Below are positions 34,507 to 43,519 of a stretch of DNA of 64,000 nucleotides, in pieces. The stretch is taken from assembly GCA_934320645.1 (NCBI GenBank), contig CAKRFP010000011.1, forward strand, positions 3,424 through 67,423, read 5' to 3'. The DNA comes from an uncultured Bariatricus sp. (GTDB lineage Bacteria > Bacillota > Clostridia > Lachnospirales > Lachnospiraceae). The translations under genes were made by a program, and so were the position numbers. How positions within the stretch are numbered: the first letter of the stretch is position 1; each line of letters starts with the position of its first letter. The notes under the pieces are model-generated. The model did not search any database and was not told the origin of the DNA. It saw only the letters and a list, made by a program, of their open reading frames with translations.

Positions 34507-34602
34507 TCATATTTTATTATAGGAAACGCTTAATTGTTTTACAAGTACTTCTTTCCATAAACTGGAAAATACAGAGGGGAAAACTTCTTTTAAATGTATG
34601 CC

Positions 34603-35355
34603 TTATTCTTTCGGTGAATCCTCCAATACATCATCCCACTGGGATTCTCTCTTTTTTCTTCTTTTTTGCAGGCGCTTGCTCAGGAACCCCCAGACACTCT
34701 GGCTGTCTTTCACAACCTGCCCTTTCATCTCCTGTTCCGCGATCCAGTCATCCAGAATCAGTTCCTCCTGCAGGTCATACCCCTCTTTTTTCTCCGGTTG
34801 TACACTTTCCATTTCATTCTCCTTTCTTTCCAGAATCTGCTCCAATGCATATTCAATATTATAATTTTCTTCCATTGATGCCCTGTGTAATTCATATGCC
34901 AGATATACCGCTTCTTTTTGTTCATAATCTGTCTCTCTGACAAAATATTCGGTAAGCTCATGGAACTTCTCCAGAATATTCCCTTCCTCTCCCGGACAAT
35001 AGCAAAAATAATAGTTTTCATCCGACATATAGATATGCCCCGGATCCAGGCTCAGACAATTTACATCCAACAGATAGTTTTTCACTGCATAAAGCACCTG
35101 GATAAACTGTCTCATAAAATTTTCCAACTCTGCAAACTGCCAATGTTCTTTTTCGCCCTTTGCCTGCATGGATGTCTTCCCACTGATCTCATAACGATAC
35201 TGGCTTTTATCATCTTTTCCATGACCTCTTACTGCCAGCAGTCCGGGAATCGCATTTTCTGCCAGCATCCTCATCTGATAGTCTTCCTGATATACCATAT
35301 CTGTTTCCAGAATCATCCAGGCATGATGTAAGTCTCTTTCATATTCCTCTCTCAT
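34603..35355 (-). CDS. DUF6382-like protein at the end of the tad locus
   Basis: Protein of 250 residues with no membrane segment. It begins MREEYERDLHHAWMILETDMVYQEDYQMRMLAENAIPGLL and has LDPGHIYMSDENYYFCYCPGEE, resembling the DUF6382 domain that in Lachnospiraceae precedes an FHA domain in tad-associated proteins. The FHA domain is missing; the C-terminal 70 residues are charged (LSKRLQKRRKKRESQWDD). Its start overlaps the upstream tadE-like stop by 4 bases. Function unknown; likely a cytoplasmic regulator of the pilus machine. Confidence 0.6.
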   Translation of the reverse strand: MREEYERDLHHAWMILETDMVYQEDYQMRMLAENAIPGLLAVRGHGKDDKSQYRYEISGKTSMQAKGEKEHWQFAELENFMRQFIQVLYAVKNYLLDVNCLSLDPGHIYMSDENYYFCYCPGEEGNILEKFHELTEYFVRETDYEQKEAVYLAYELHRASMEENYNIEYALEQILERKENEMESVQPEKKEGYDLQEELILDDWIAEQEMKGQVVKDSQSVWGFLSKRLQKRRKKRESQWDDVLEDSPKE

Positions 35356-35768
35356 TCCTGCCAGTTCCTTTCTACCATCTCCTGCAGAGATTTTTTCCTG
35401 CGTATTTTTTCTTCCGGCAAAGTAAGTGCCGCACTCCGTTTTACTGACATCCGCATTCTTCGTTTTTTTGCGCCTGCAGTCACTTCAAATTCATCTTTGA
35501 CTATAGCCGTCTCTACTGATGCCGTGTCAAAAAATATCAGTTTATTTTCAATTCTTTTTTGAAAATACTGCTCCATTTTTCCATCCTCAATCTTCTTCTG
35601 CCAGCGCCATTCTTCACTTCCAACTACCGCAGTTTCATAAGCTGCTCCGCCGATAATGTTTTTATCATGATAATAAAATAGTGTAAAAATGACTGCCATC
35701 CAGCAAAGCAAGACCACCGGCATCAGATACGCCATTTCAACCACTGTGCTGCCTTTCACCTTTACCAT
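35352..35768 (-). CDS. TadE-like pseudopilin
   Basis: Protein of 138 residues. The short basic leader VKVKGS is followed by TVVEMAYLMPVVLLCWMAVIFTLFYY, a type IV pilin-like N-terminus with the conserved Glu at +5 after the probable prepilin peptidase site. It is a minor pilin of the tad system. It overlaps the peptidase gene by 7 bases and the DUF6382 gene by 4. Confidence 0.75.
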   Translation of the reverse strand: MVKVKGSTVVEMAYLMPVVLLCWMAVIFTLFYYHDKNIIGGAAYETAVVGSEEWRWQKKIEDGKMEQYFQKRIENKLIFFDTASVETAIVKDEFEVTAGAKKRRMRMSVKRSAALTLPEEKIRRKKSLQEMVERNWQE

Positions 35769-36196
35769 ATGAATGTCCCCAGATATCCGATCAGCAGAAA
35801 TGGATAAAATGACATCCTTGTAGTCCGTTTACATTTTCCGCTCCAGAGTCCTGCTCCCGCTGCCATTGCTGCCACAAGAAAGGCAAGCATCAGCATTCCA
35901 AGCAAATTCCAGATTCCAAGGAATATTCCCAGATTCAGTATCATCCAGCTGTCACCATATCCGATTCCCTCCTGTGACCATTTTGATATCAGCAAAAACA
36001 GGATTCCACATCCCATTCCTGCCACCCATATGCTCCAGTGCATTCGACCGAATAGAGCACGGTAGAGAATTGCTGCGCAACTTCCTGCCAGCAGATATTC
36101 CGTCGATATTTTCTGATATCGCATATCCTGTACTGCCCCAAAGCCTAAAAAAAATAATCCTGCTAATTTTGCTATTTTCCACCACATTTTGAACAT
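35762..36196 (-). CDS. tadV: Prepilin peptidase of the tad system (TadV/CpaA type, A24)
   Basis: Membrane aspartic peptidase of 144 residues. The first catalytic Asp is in GAVQDMRYQKIS near residue 23 and the second is in the GxGD motif GIGYGDSWM near residue 79. Six hydrophobic segments are spaced as in CpaA. It would trim Flp and TadE-type leaders. It overlaps both neighbouring genes, so translation is coupled. Confidence 0.85.
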   Translation of the reverse strand: MFKMWWKIAKLAGLFFLGFGAVQDMRYQKISTEYLLAGSCAAILYRALFGRMHWSIWVAGMGCGILFLLISKWSQEGIGYGDSWMILNLGIFLGIWNLLGMLMLAFLVAAMAAGAGLWSGKCKRTTRMSFYPFLLIGYLGTFIW

Positions 36197-37071
36197 GCTC
36201 CTTTTCCTTTTACTTCTGATAACGGCACAGAATAAACGCTCCGTTTAAGTCCACTGCATGCAGATGAAGTATGGTAACGGTCACCATAATCTGTAATATA
36301 ATAAAAACCGCCATTCCCCTGCTGCCATCCGCACCGCTCACACAAATGATAAATTCCACCACTGCTGTTCCTGATTCCATCCAGTTCTTCTTTTGTAACA
36401 GTATGAACAGATGGTTCCAGATAAGTACAGTGAATATTTCGATGATAGACAATTCCTGTTGCTGTTACATACACAATCTCCTCCGTACTGTTCCACGGAA
36501 TATTAAACTTTACATATCCGTTCCAACCTTTCATTCTCATTCTTTCCCTGTAATGCAAAGTTGGAATATGAAATACCGGAACCGGCAGTTTAACCTCATA
36601 TTCTGCCGACAGTTCCATAATCCCCGTTCCCGGGATTGCAATCGATTTCTCACAGTGAACTCCTCCACTCCCTCCAACAACCATACTTCGATCCAGCCGT
36701 TCTTTTCCAACTGCATTGATCAGATCTGCATTCAGGTTTACCGGATTTAATATCGGAATCTCTGCATAACTCTCCGCTGCCTGCTTTCCTGCACTCTGTA
36801 GTCCACATCTTACAGCGGACTGAATACTCCTGAGTTCCAGCATCCAGATCAGGCTTACAGCCGCATATAAAAAAAGTGGAACGCAAAGCACAGCTTCTAC
36901 TGTTACAGAGGCAGATACAGATGCCTTTTCTCTGACACAAGATATGGCGATCAAGTTATGTAGAAAATCAAATCCTTCCTCCTCTCTGACAGTAAAAAGT
37001 TCATTGTTGATCCAGTTTGTAATTCCCGTGAAATATTCGATGAAAAAGAGATTTATTTTAAGAAAAGACAC
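36172..37071 (-). CDS. TadE-like protein with tandem Cys/His modules
   Basis: Protein of 299 residues. After an N-terminal leader of about 50 residues comes the pilin-like SASVTVEAVLCVPLFLYAAV membrane segment. The extracytoplasmic part ends in two related modules: YHRNIHCTYL with CERCG near residues 210-250, and YHTSSACSGL with ACSKCGG near 265-299. Each has the pattern YH-x4-C-x2-L followed by a CxxC pair, as in small metal-binding domains of secreted proteins. The start is GTG with AGGAGG 9 bp upstream. The metal-site role is inference. Confidence 0.65.
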   Translation of the reverse strand: MSFLKINLFFIEYFTGITNWINNELFTVREEEGFDFLHNLIAISCVREKASVSASVTVEAVLCVPLFLYAAVSLIWMLELRSIQSAVRCGLQSAGKQAAESYAEIPILNPVNLNADLINAVGKERLDRSMVVGGSGGVHCEKSIAIPGTGIMELSAEYEVKLPVPVFHIPTLHYRERMRMKGWNGYVKFNIPWNSTEEIVYVTATGIVYHRNIHCTYLEPSVHTVTKEELDGIRNSSGGIYHLCERCGWQQGNGGFYYITDYGDRYHTSSACSGLKRSVYSVPLSEVKGKGACSKCGGK

Positions 37072-37096
37072 CTGTATCCACCTCCTAACATTCTTT

Positions 37097-38476
37097 TTAT
37101 TGATATTGATATAAAATATGATACTGATACCAGATTCCTCTTCTCAGATGACTAGTCATATCAAAATCTGCGCCCGTCACACATGCATCTGCCTGAAAAA
37201 AAGTTTTTCCCATCCCGGTTCTGAGATTCATCTCAACCAGATCCAGTGCCCTCATAACCAGTTCTTCTTTTGCTTTCAAAGCCAGCATCATTTGCAGATA
37301 CTGCTCATAAGAATTCCCATTCTCGATATCAGATCCTTCCGGAATACTTCTGTTTTTTGCCAGAGCAATCAGACCATCCAGCGTCAGATTCCATGTATCC
37401 TTACTCTTTACAGCCGGAACCTTCTTCCCTGCCAGAAGCGTCTTCACATCCGTAAGGCTTTCTCCATACGCCCATGCAAGAAGCAGCGCATGCTTGATCA
37501 CAGGTCCAATCTCCGGTGAAAGAAATACCGCACTTAACGTCGTCGCAAGTGTATCCACTTCCATCTGCATATCCGTATCTGTCAGCAGATATCCATAATT
37601 TGCCGCAAACCGAAGGATTCGGATCCTTCCAATCACATATTCCAGATTATCCTTATCACTGGCTTTTCCTCCCAGTAAATACTCCATTTCATAATCCAGT
37701 GCTGTATCTTCTTTTTTATTTGCAGCATTCCCAAACTTGTCCATAAGGTACAGATTGAAAAAAATGGTATCTCCGGCTCCGCTGTCTTTTCCTTTCATGG
37801 TTCCGTACCCCTGCCGCAATGTCCGGTTCGATACAGTCTCTTCCAATTTCACAGCTTTCGATGACAGAGTAAATCCTTCCGGGCTTACCAGATCAATCAG
37901 CACTTGTGCCTGCATATCTACAATATCTGTTAATGGATTATCTTCTGACGGAAGTTCTTCCGTCTCACCTTCCAGCATCTGGTCAAGTTCTTTACTCGTC
38001 TCTATATTCTCTTTCCCATATTCATTTGCCTTCAATTCCTGCTCTTTCCATTCAGATACTTTACCCGTAAGATTCTCTATCGCCGCAACTCCCGTTTTCA
38101 TTTTCTCGTATTCTACCGCCTGCCGCATAAATTCTTTCCCGTTCTCGTCTGTCAGATAACGGATTGCCGCAATCTCTGTTTCTATATTTTCTGTCCCGTA
38201 AAAGGACAGTCGGTTTAAAATATTTTCCTCAGACATTGTACCGGATTCATAGCTTCCCTCTATTGCAAAAATACCGTAACGATCCAGAAGCTCTCTCTGG
38301 TATTCTGCAAATATGGATTCTACTGCTCTTCCTGCATCTGCCCTTCTTTCATTCTTTGCCTGCTGAATCGATGCGCTTTCCAGTAATGCACCGACCAGAG
38401 TAAGAAGCAGAAGAAAAACAAGACTCAGAAACGCCGTAAGCTCTCCTTTTACCATTTTTTTCATTTCTGCACACAC
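37097..38476 (-). CDS. DUF5702 domain protein of the tad locus
   Basis: Protein of 459 residues with one N-terminal membrane segment (GELTAFLSLVFLLLLTLVGALLE, conserved E after KG as in TadE/G) and a long extracytoplasmic part containing ERRADAGRAVESIFAEYQRELLDRYGIFAIEGSYE, the hallmark of DUF5702. It is regularly found in clostridial tad loci, possibly in the place of TadG. The start is ambiguous: a GTG at 38476 or ATGs at 38464 or 38455. Confidence 0.75.
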   Translation of the reverse strand: MCAEMKKMVKGELTAFLSLVFLLLLTLVGALLESASIQQAKNERRADAGRAVESIFAEYQRELLDRYGIFAIEGSYESGTMSEENILNRLSFYGTENIETEIAAIRYLTDENGKEFMRQAVEYEKMKTGVAAIENLTGKVSEWKEQELKANEYGKENIETSKELDQMLEGETEELPSEDNPLTDIVDMQAQVLIDLVSPEGFTLSSKAVKLEETVSNRTLRQGYGTMKGKDSGAGDTIFFNLYLMDKFGNAANKKEDTALDYEMEYLLGGKASDKDNLEYVIGRIRILRFAANYGYLLTDTDMQMEVDTLATTLSAVFLSPEIGPVIKHALLLAWAYGESLTDVKTLLAGKKVPAVKSKDTWNLTLDGLIALAKNRSIPEGSDIENGNSYEQYLQMMLALKAKEELVMRALDLVEMNLRTGMGKTFFQADACVTGADFDMTSHLRRGIWYQYHILYQYQ

Positions 38477-38501
38477 TCATTTCTGAAATAAAATCTTTAT
38501 C

Positions 38502-38702
38502 CTAGATTCCTGAACTTTCTTCCGATATCTTTTTAAATATATTCGTTACAATTTCATTAAGCTGTGTCTTAAAAATAATAACCAGACCGATAATAACTAC
38601 CAGTACAAGAATCAATTCTACTGTTGAAATTCCATCTCTTTCTGTCAGTATCTTCTGTATTCTGATCCAGCCAGTCCACAGCTTCTTTTTTACCGCCTTC
38701 AT
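38502..38702 (-). CDS. Flp1-type IVb pilin
   Basis: Small protein of 66 residues, the likely major pilus subunit. The basic leader ends at ERDGIS and the mature N-terminus TVELILVLVVIIGLVIIF has the invariant Glu of Flp pilins. The tail is NEIVTNIFKKISEESSGI. AGGAGGTGAGAGA precedes the ATG. It sits between tadC and the DUF5702 gene; having the pilin gene within the operon rather than first is usual for clostridia. Confidence 0.85.
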   Translation of the reverse strand: MKAVKKKLWTGWIRIQKILTERDGISTVELILVLVVIIGLVIIFKTQLNEIVTNIFKKISEESSGI

Positions 38703-38713
38703 TCTCTCACCTC

Positions 38714-40027
38714 CTACATCCGGATTGACAAAAATGCCGGTACAACCACGATTGTAATCACGATGATCAGCATCAAAAGCATAGGGATTAAAAGCTTTGT
38801 TCCTGCTTCTTCTCCCAGCTGTCTCGCCCGACTCTTTCTGTCCTCCAGCGCCTGCACGGCTTCCATCCGCAGCATTTCAGAAATCCCCTTTGTACCTTTT
38901 CGCAAATTCTGTGAAAGTAGTGCTCCCATCTTCATATACGGAATCAGATCACATCTTCTTGCAAATCTTTCATAACATTCCATCTCCGGAATTCCACTCT
39001 TCATTTCCTGCCAGGTTATCCAGATTTCTTCGTATGCTTCCCTTTTTCTTCCTGTCTTTTCTCTGGTAATTCCATAATCTTCCGCGATTTTTTTCCATAC
39101 ATTTTTTGCTGTCATTCCGGCACCGGTCAACATCGTAAACTCTGTGATAATTTCCGGATAATCCAGCATCATCTGTTCTTTTCTCGTCTTCTTCCTGCTG
39201 CTTTCTTTCTGTATCTCTCTTCCAGCAAGCAGAATGCTTATCGCCATTCCAAGCATCAAAATTGGGATTACCTTTGATTCCTGCTCTTTTGTCCAGAAAA
39301 TTTCCCTGCCATCTACGCTGGAAGGAAGCGTAAGATATTCTTTCTGCCGTGATGTACTGTCCAATATTCTCACCAGTTCCTGAACCCGCTCTTTTGTAGA
39401 CAATTGCCTCTCTTTTCCTGCGAAAACAATCAGATCCATCTCACACGGATACATCTCTTCTTCATAATGCAGAATCCCTGTGATGTTCATCTCTATCCCC
39501 TGATTTTCCGGATCTTCTTCTCTGATTTTTTCCAGGTTCAGTCTTCCAAGCGAATCCATCACATCATACCGGCTCAGTTCCCATGAAACAGAAAACGGAA
39601 AATCTCTTAATTCCGTCACAAATTCCAGATCTTCTTTCACATGCGCCAGATCTTTATTTTTTCCAAGTATCTGTACTTCAAGTTTTTTTCTTGCTTTCTG
39701 AAATTCCTTCTCCAACTGTGTTTCACTGTAAATCTTTGGCGATACCTGGATCTCTATATCCTGTTTTTCCTCTCCTTCAACCTGCATAGAAAGCGACTCT
39801 TCTTTTTGTCCTTCCCCATACCCGTTCCGCTTTATCTGCACAGTCGGAGAACTTTCTTGTCCAAGCTTCTGCATGATATCTGTCAAAAGTGCCAGACTTA
39901 TTACAACCAGCATCAAAAAGAAAATCTGCCGGAAAAGCCTGTCCCATTTTCCTAAAAGCTGCCTCTTTTTGAAATACACAGTTGCACAAATCCCGAGAAA
40001 TAAATACATCCCTATACAAAACCACAT
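38714..40027 (-). CDS. tadC: TadC-like inner-membrane platform protein with long insert
   Basis: Protein of 437 residues. The C-terminal third carries the type II secretion F domain (TMLTGAGMTAKNVWKKIAEDYG, ECYERFARRCDLIPYMKMGALLSQNLRKGTKG, then a membrane segment IPMLLMLIIVITIVVVPAFL). The N-terminal half has two hydrophobic segments and a 200-residue extracytoplasmic domain not present in standard TadC (about 300 residues). It follows tadB by 2 bases. Confidence 0.78.
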   Translation of the reverse strand: MWFCIGMYLFLGICATVYFKKRQLLGKWDRLFRQIFFLMLVVISLALLTDIMQKLGQESSPTVQIKRNGYGEGQKEESLSMQVEGEEKQDIEIQVSPKIYSETQLEKEFQKARKKLEVQILGKNKDLAHVKEDLEFVTELRDFPFSVSWELSRYDVMDSLGRLNLEKIREEDPENQGIEMNITGILHYEEEMYPCEMDLIVFAGKERQLSTKERVQELVRILDSTSRQKEYLTLPSSVDGREIFWTKEQESKVIPILMLGMAISILLAGREIQKESSRKKTRKEQMMLDYPEIITEFTMLTGAGMTAKNVWKKIAEDYGITREKTGRKREAYEEIWITWQEMKSGIPEMECYERFARRCDLIPYMKMGALLSQNLRKGTKGISEMLRMEAVQALEDRKSRARQLGEEAGTKLLIPMLLMLIIVITIVVVPAFLSIRM

Positions 40028-40029
40028 AT

Positions 40030-40761
40030 CTATACCTCGATTTCCACAATCTTACAGCCAAGATTCCACGCTGCAATATAAGCTGCCAGACAGATACTCA
40101 TAAAAATTACTCCTGGCAGATTTCCATATAACCCCGACATAAATTCCGGGAAAGTCAGCCTCATATACGCAATAATCCCAAATGGAATCATTGACATCAC
40201 TCGGAATTCCAGCTTCTTCGCAGCAATTACTGTATCAATCTCTCTTTTGACCTCTGCTTTATCTCCCAGCTGTCTCACCGCATTTTTAATGATCATGATA
40301 CTGTCGCCACCACTTCTTTTTGCCAGCGAAAAAACCGTAACAAACGTGTCAACTTCCGGAAGCGCAATCCTCGCCGCAAAATCTTTCCATGCGATCTCCG
40401 CTGTTACATTCAGGTTCAGCTGCCTTGCCATATAAGTAAATTCTCTTACAATAAGTGTTTTTTTGTCATACATGATCTGCAGATCCCGTTGGACCTCTTT
40501 GATTGCATTTTCCATAGAATAGCCTACATTAAGCTGCGCTTCCAGCGATTGAAGTGCATCCTGAAACTGCCTTTCAAAACGTCTTTTCCCCTTGTCTTCA
40601 ACCTGTTTTATCAGTCTGTTATAATACGTAATTCCAAGTGGAAGAAGGACTGCCATCATCCATACCCGGGAATAAAATAACATCGCAATCAGAAAAACCA
40701 GTAATATACTTTCTGCTATCGCCAGAGCATACTCTTTACGGCTGATACCCTGCCGCCACAA
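40030..40761 (-). CDS. tadB: TadB-like inner-membrane platform protein
   Basis: Membrane protein of 243 residues with the T2SSF domain: FQDALQSLEAQLNVGYSMENAIKEVQRDLQ and DFAARIALPEVDTFVTVFSLAKRSGGD. Hydrophobic segments lie at the N-terminus and C-terminus. With TadC it forms the platform that TadA drives. Its start overlaps tadA by 26 bases. Confidence 0.85.
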   Translation of the reverse strand: MWRQGISRKEYALAIAESILLVFLIAMLFYSRVWMMAVLLPLGITYYNRLIKQVEDKGKRRFERQFQDALQSLEAQLNVGYSMENAIKEVQRDLQIMYDKKTLIVREFTYMARQLNLNVTAEIAWKDFAARIALPEVDTFVTVFSLAKRSGGDSIMIIKNAVRQLGDKAEVKREIDTVIAAKKLEFRVMSMIPFGIIAYMRLTFPEFMSGLYGNLPGVIFMSICLAAYIAAWNLGCKIVEIEV

Positions 40762-41944
40762 GTTTTTCTGTCCTTGTAAGTGTGGCTTTTTTCACCCACT
40801 CCCCCTGGATCTTTCCATCCTTACTTCCCGTCTCCTGAAAGGAAAATAACGGCTGAAGCCTGATTTCTCCTTTTTCATATCCCAATACCTCCATGATTTC
40901 CAACACTTTTCTGCTTTTGTCCCGAAGTCTGCCAAGATGTACCAGAATATCAATTCCAGAAGCAATCTGACGCATGACCGCCTCCAGGGGAAGCTCAATT
41001 CCCATCAGTACCATTGTAGACAGTCTGCTCATCATATCTGCCGGACTGTTCGCATGACCTGTACTGATTGATCCATCGTGCCCTGTATTAAAAGCCTGCA
41101 GCATATCCAATGCTTCTTCACCTCTGACTTCACCTACAATGATCCTCTCTGGTCTCATTCGAAGTGCCGTCCTGATCAGATCACGGATACTGATTTCCCC
41201 TGTTCCTTCTACATTTGCATTCCGTGCTTCAAGCCGCACCAGATTGGGAATCCCTGTGATCTGCAGTTCTGCACTGTCCTCGATCGTAATAATACGTTCT
41301 TCCTTCGGGATAAAATCCGATAATACATTCAGAAAGGTGGTCTTTCCTGAACCTGTCCCTCCACTGATAAAAATGTTATATTTCGCCTTTACTGCCTGAA
41401 CCAGCATTGCTGCCGCTTCCATTCCAATTGAACCTGTGGCGATCATCTGATCCATCGTGATCCTGCTTTTCGGAAACTTTCTGATCGTAACGATCGGTCC
41501 ATTAAGCGCAATCGGCGGCAGCACCACATTTACCCTGGATCCATCCTCCAGTCTTGCATCTACGATCGGTGTTGCCTCATTGACAACCCGGTTACAGCCT
41601 GCTACCATCTGTTGAACCACATCTTCAAGCTTGCCTCTTGAAAGGAATTTTTTATCGGTCTCATAAATCTTTCCGTCACACTCAATAAAAATGGGCTGCG
41701 TTCCGTTGATCATAATTTCCGTGATCCTCTCGTCTTCGATCAGTTCCTGCAAAATGTCCAACTTTCGGAACGCATTAAAAAGCTCTCTTCCAAGAATTGC
41801 CTTTTCTCCAAGCGGAATGAACTCTTCCTTCGATTTTTCTTCCAGTATCCTGTGGATCAGCTCCAGCAGTTCTTCATCACTTGCTTCCTTTGACAGATCC
41901 ATCTGTGCCAGAATTTCTTCATGAAGTTGTTCTGCCCTCCGCAT
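40736..41944 (-). CDS. tadA: TadA/CpaF secretion ATPase
   Basis: Hexameric ATPase of 402 residues that powers pilus assembly. Walker A is ISGGTGSGKTTFLN near residue 195, the Asp box is TIEDSAELQI, Walker B is PERIIVGEVRGEEALDMLQAFNTGHDGS and the His box is STGHANSPADMMSRL. The N-terminal domain has TEIMINGTQPIFIE, typical of CpaF. It overlaps tadZ and tadB by 26 bases each, so the genes are tightly coupled. Confidence 0.93.
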   Translation of the reverse strand: MRRAEQLHEEILAQMDLSKEASDEELLELIHRILEEKSKEEFIPLGEKAILGRELFNAFRKLDILQELIEDERITEIMINGTQPIFIECDGKIYETDKKFLSRGKLEDVVQQMVAGCNRVVNEATPIVDARLEDGSRVNVVLPPIALNGPIVTIRKFPKSRITMDQMIATGSIGMEAAAMLVQAVKAKYNIFISGGTGSGKTTFLNVLSDFIPKEERIITIEDSAELQITGIPNLVRLEARNANVEGTGEISIRDLIRTALRMRPERIIVGEVRGEEALDMLQAFNTGHDGSISTGHANSPADMMSRLSTMVLMGIELPLEAVMRQIASGIDILVHLGRLRDKSRKVLEIMEVLGYEKGEIRLQPLFSFQETGSKDGKIQGEWVKKATLTRTEKLVAAGYQP

Positions 41945-42971
41945 AGAAGAACCTCTTTTCTGTACTTTCTTTTAATAATTCAACGGTTTCTTTTACTGTC
42001 TGCCGCATATTTTTTCCCATATTAATATACATGGTCCGCGACTCCAGTTCCTGATACTGCAATACTTTCAGCATATACTGGTACTGCGCTATTTTCGCCA
42101 TCGCATATACATCTTCTGCACATGGCATAAGAATCTGATCACACAGCTTTAACAGCTGAAATACATCTTCCATTCCATTCCCAATATCCAGAATGATCAC
42201 ACTGTATACACTTTGACTGATCAATCTTTCAAAAAGAGCTTTCCATTCCCCGGTACGCACAGACCGAAGATCCGTCCATACCTTCATCGGTGGAATATAG
42301 TCCAGATCACCCATTCGTTTCACCATAGAAGCAATCCGGATTCCAATATCGTCTCTTTCCTGTTTTGCATAATAAAGAATATTTGCCAGATCCGGGGCAT
42401 TCTGATCCCGAAAATATCCGCCCATTCCTGCATAAGTCTCCAGATTCAGATATAACACATCCTCCGACTGTGCCAGGGCTTTTCCAAGCTTCAATGAAAA
42501 CGTCGTCTTCCCGATCCTGTGAACCGGTGAATATACTCCAAGAATCTTTCCATTTCCATGATCCGCACACGATCCTGTAAGTCTTTCCTCCTGAAGTCCT
42601 TTCAAAATACCGGTCATCAATCCGTCAACCGGCTGATATTTCCGAAGCTCTGTCTCGTCAGCTCCCAAATCCACACAATGCTGTCTTGTCAAAATAATCC
42701 GCTTCCCTGAAAAAGTCTGCTTTCTTTTTTCATATGGAACATCCTCACTGATTAACAGAACCTTTACACAGCCAATCTTCAGTAATTCCTGTACCATTTC
42801 CGGCGACGAACAGATTCGCACTCCTGCTGTCACCTCTTTTTTCAAAAGCAACGCCTCGGCAAGCCTTTTGACATATTCCTCTTCTGTGTCACAAATTAAA
42901 ATTTCTCCGTCGATTCTTTGCTCTGCTCCTTCCCGGCACATCTGCCCTCTTTCTTTCATACTTTGAATCAA
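41919..42971 (-). CDS. tadZ: TadZ/CpaE-like localisation ATPase
   Basis: Protein of 350 residues, first gene of the tad operon. The N-terminal part resembles a receiver-like domain (VKVLLISEDVPYEKRK). The C-terminal MinD/ParA-type part has a degenerate Walker A, YSPVHRIGKTTFSLKLG, lacking the usual first Lys, then VLYLNLETYAGMGG and VIILDIGNGMEDV. TadZ proteins recruit the pilus machine to a cell site. The first ATG at 42971 has no clear ribosome site; later in-frame ATGs at 42959 and 42938 are possible. Confidence 0.78.
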   Translation of the reverse strand: MIQSMKERGQMCREGAEQRIDGEILICDTEEEYVKRLAEALLLKKEVTAGVRICSSPEMVQELLKIGCVKVLLISEDVPYEKRKQTFSGKRIILTRQHCVDLGADETELRKYQPVDGLMTGILKGLQEERLTGSCADHGNGKILGVYSPVHRIGKTTFSLKLGKALAQSEDVLYLNLETYAGMGGYFRDQNAPDLANILYYAKQERDDIGIRIASMVKRMGDLDYIPPMKVWTDLRSVRTGEWKALFERLISQSVYSVIILDIGNGMEDVFQLLKLCDQILMPCAEDVYAMAKIAQYQYMLKVLQYQELESRTMYINMGKNMRQTVKETVELLKESTEKRFFYAEGRTTS

Positions 42972-42990
42972 ATGCCGAATAGCATATGAC

Positions 42991-43043
42991 GGAATGCTTT
43001 TACATTCCTTTTTGACACAGTATTTATCAGAATGTAAATACTG
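42991..43043 (-). promoter_or_regulatory. Two hairpins in the tad operon leader
   Basis: Stem CAGTATTTA/TAAATACTG spans 43018-43043, and stem GGAATG/CATTCC spans 42991-43008, 20 bp before the first tadZ ATG. No T run follows. Possible RNA or repressor control. Confidence 0.4.
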
Positions 43044-43097
43044 CTGAAACTGATTTTTGATTTTCTAACTTACTGCTTTGCCTCTCTTGTAAGACGT

Positions 43098-43126
43098 ATT
43101 ATAGGCGCCGCTTTTCTCTTTGTCTA
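43098..43126 (-). promoter_or_regulatory. Promoter of the tad operon
   Basis: Minus strand: -35 TAGACA at 43121-43126, 17-bp spacer, -10 TATAAT at 43098-43103. The leader is about 120 nt long. Confidence 0.75.
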
Positions 43127-43162
43127 TAGCTTTGAACCAGAAAAAAACGTTTTGCGCAACAC

Positions 43163-43369
43163 CTACATAAACTGATAAAACATAATGCCATAAAGCATGG
43201 CAACCCCCGGAATTCCGAGACATCCGGATACAAAAAATGACAGGATATTGAGTCCGACAGAAACAGGAATGTTTCTATAGTCCATCAATTGATTGACCAG
43301 AAAAATGCTGCCCATTCCCGTCAAAGCCCTGACTATAAAGTTTATCTGCCATGATCCTTTTCTCTTCAT
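43163..43369 (-). CDS. bofA: BofA family pro-sigma-K processing inhibitor
   Basis: Small membrane protein of 68 residues. The motif NILSFFVSGCLGIPGVAMLYGIMFYQF matches the C-terminal signature of BofA, which in Bacillus holds the SpoIVFB protease inactive in the mother cell. Two hydrophobic segments are present. An AGGAGG ribosome site lies upstream, and a sigma-E-like promoter at 43390-43418 fits the timing known for bofA. Confidence 0.82.
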   Translation of the reverse strand: MKRKGSWQINFIVRALTGMGSIFLVNQLMDYRNIPVSVGLNILSFFVSGCLGIPGVAMLYGIMFYQFM

Positions 43370-43389
43370 ACTCTGCCACCTCCTGTTTT

Positions 43390-43418
43390 ATCTTATGAAA
43401 CTTTTTGTATGAATATGT
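43390..43418 (-). promoter_or_regulatory. Sigma-E-like promoter of bofA
   Basis: Minus strand: ACATATT at 43412-43418, 14-bp spacer, CATAAGAT at 43390-43397. Six of seven and six of eight positions match the Bacillus sigma-E consensus (KMATATT and CATACAMT). Confidence 0.6.
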
Positions 43419-43467
43419 TTTTTAACCGAACACACACCATCTCGCTTAACAACTCGATGATGTACAC

Positions 43468-43506
43468 AAAAAATACCACTGTCTGCACTTCGCAGTCCAA
43501 TGGTAC
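43468..43506 (-). terminator. Terminator of the dCMP deaminase operon
   Basis: Minus strand stem TACCA-TTGGACTGC/GCAGACAGTGGTA followed by TTTTTT, 14 bp past the stop at 43520. Confidence 0.75.
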
Positions 43507-43519
43507 TTTTCCATATCTC

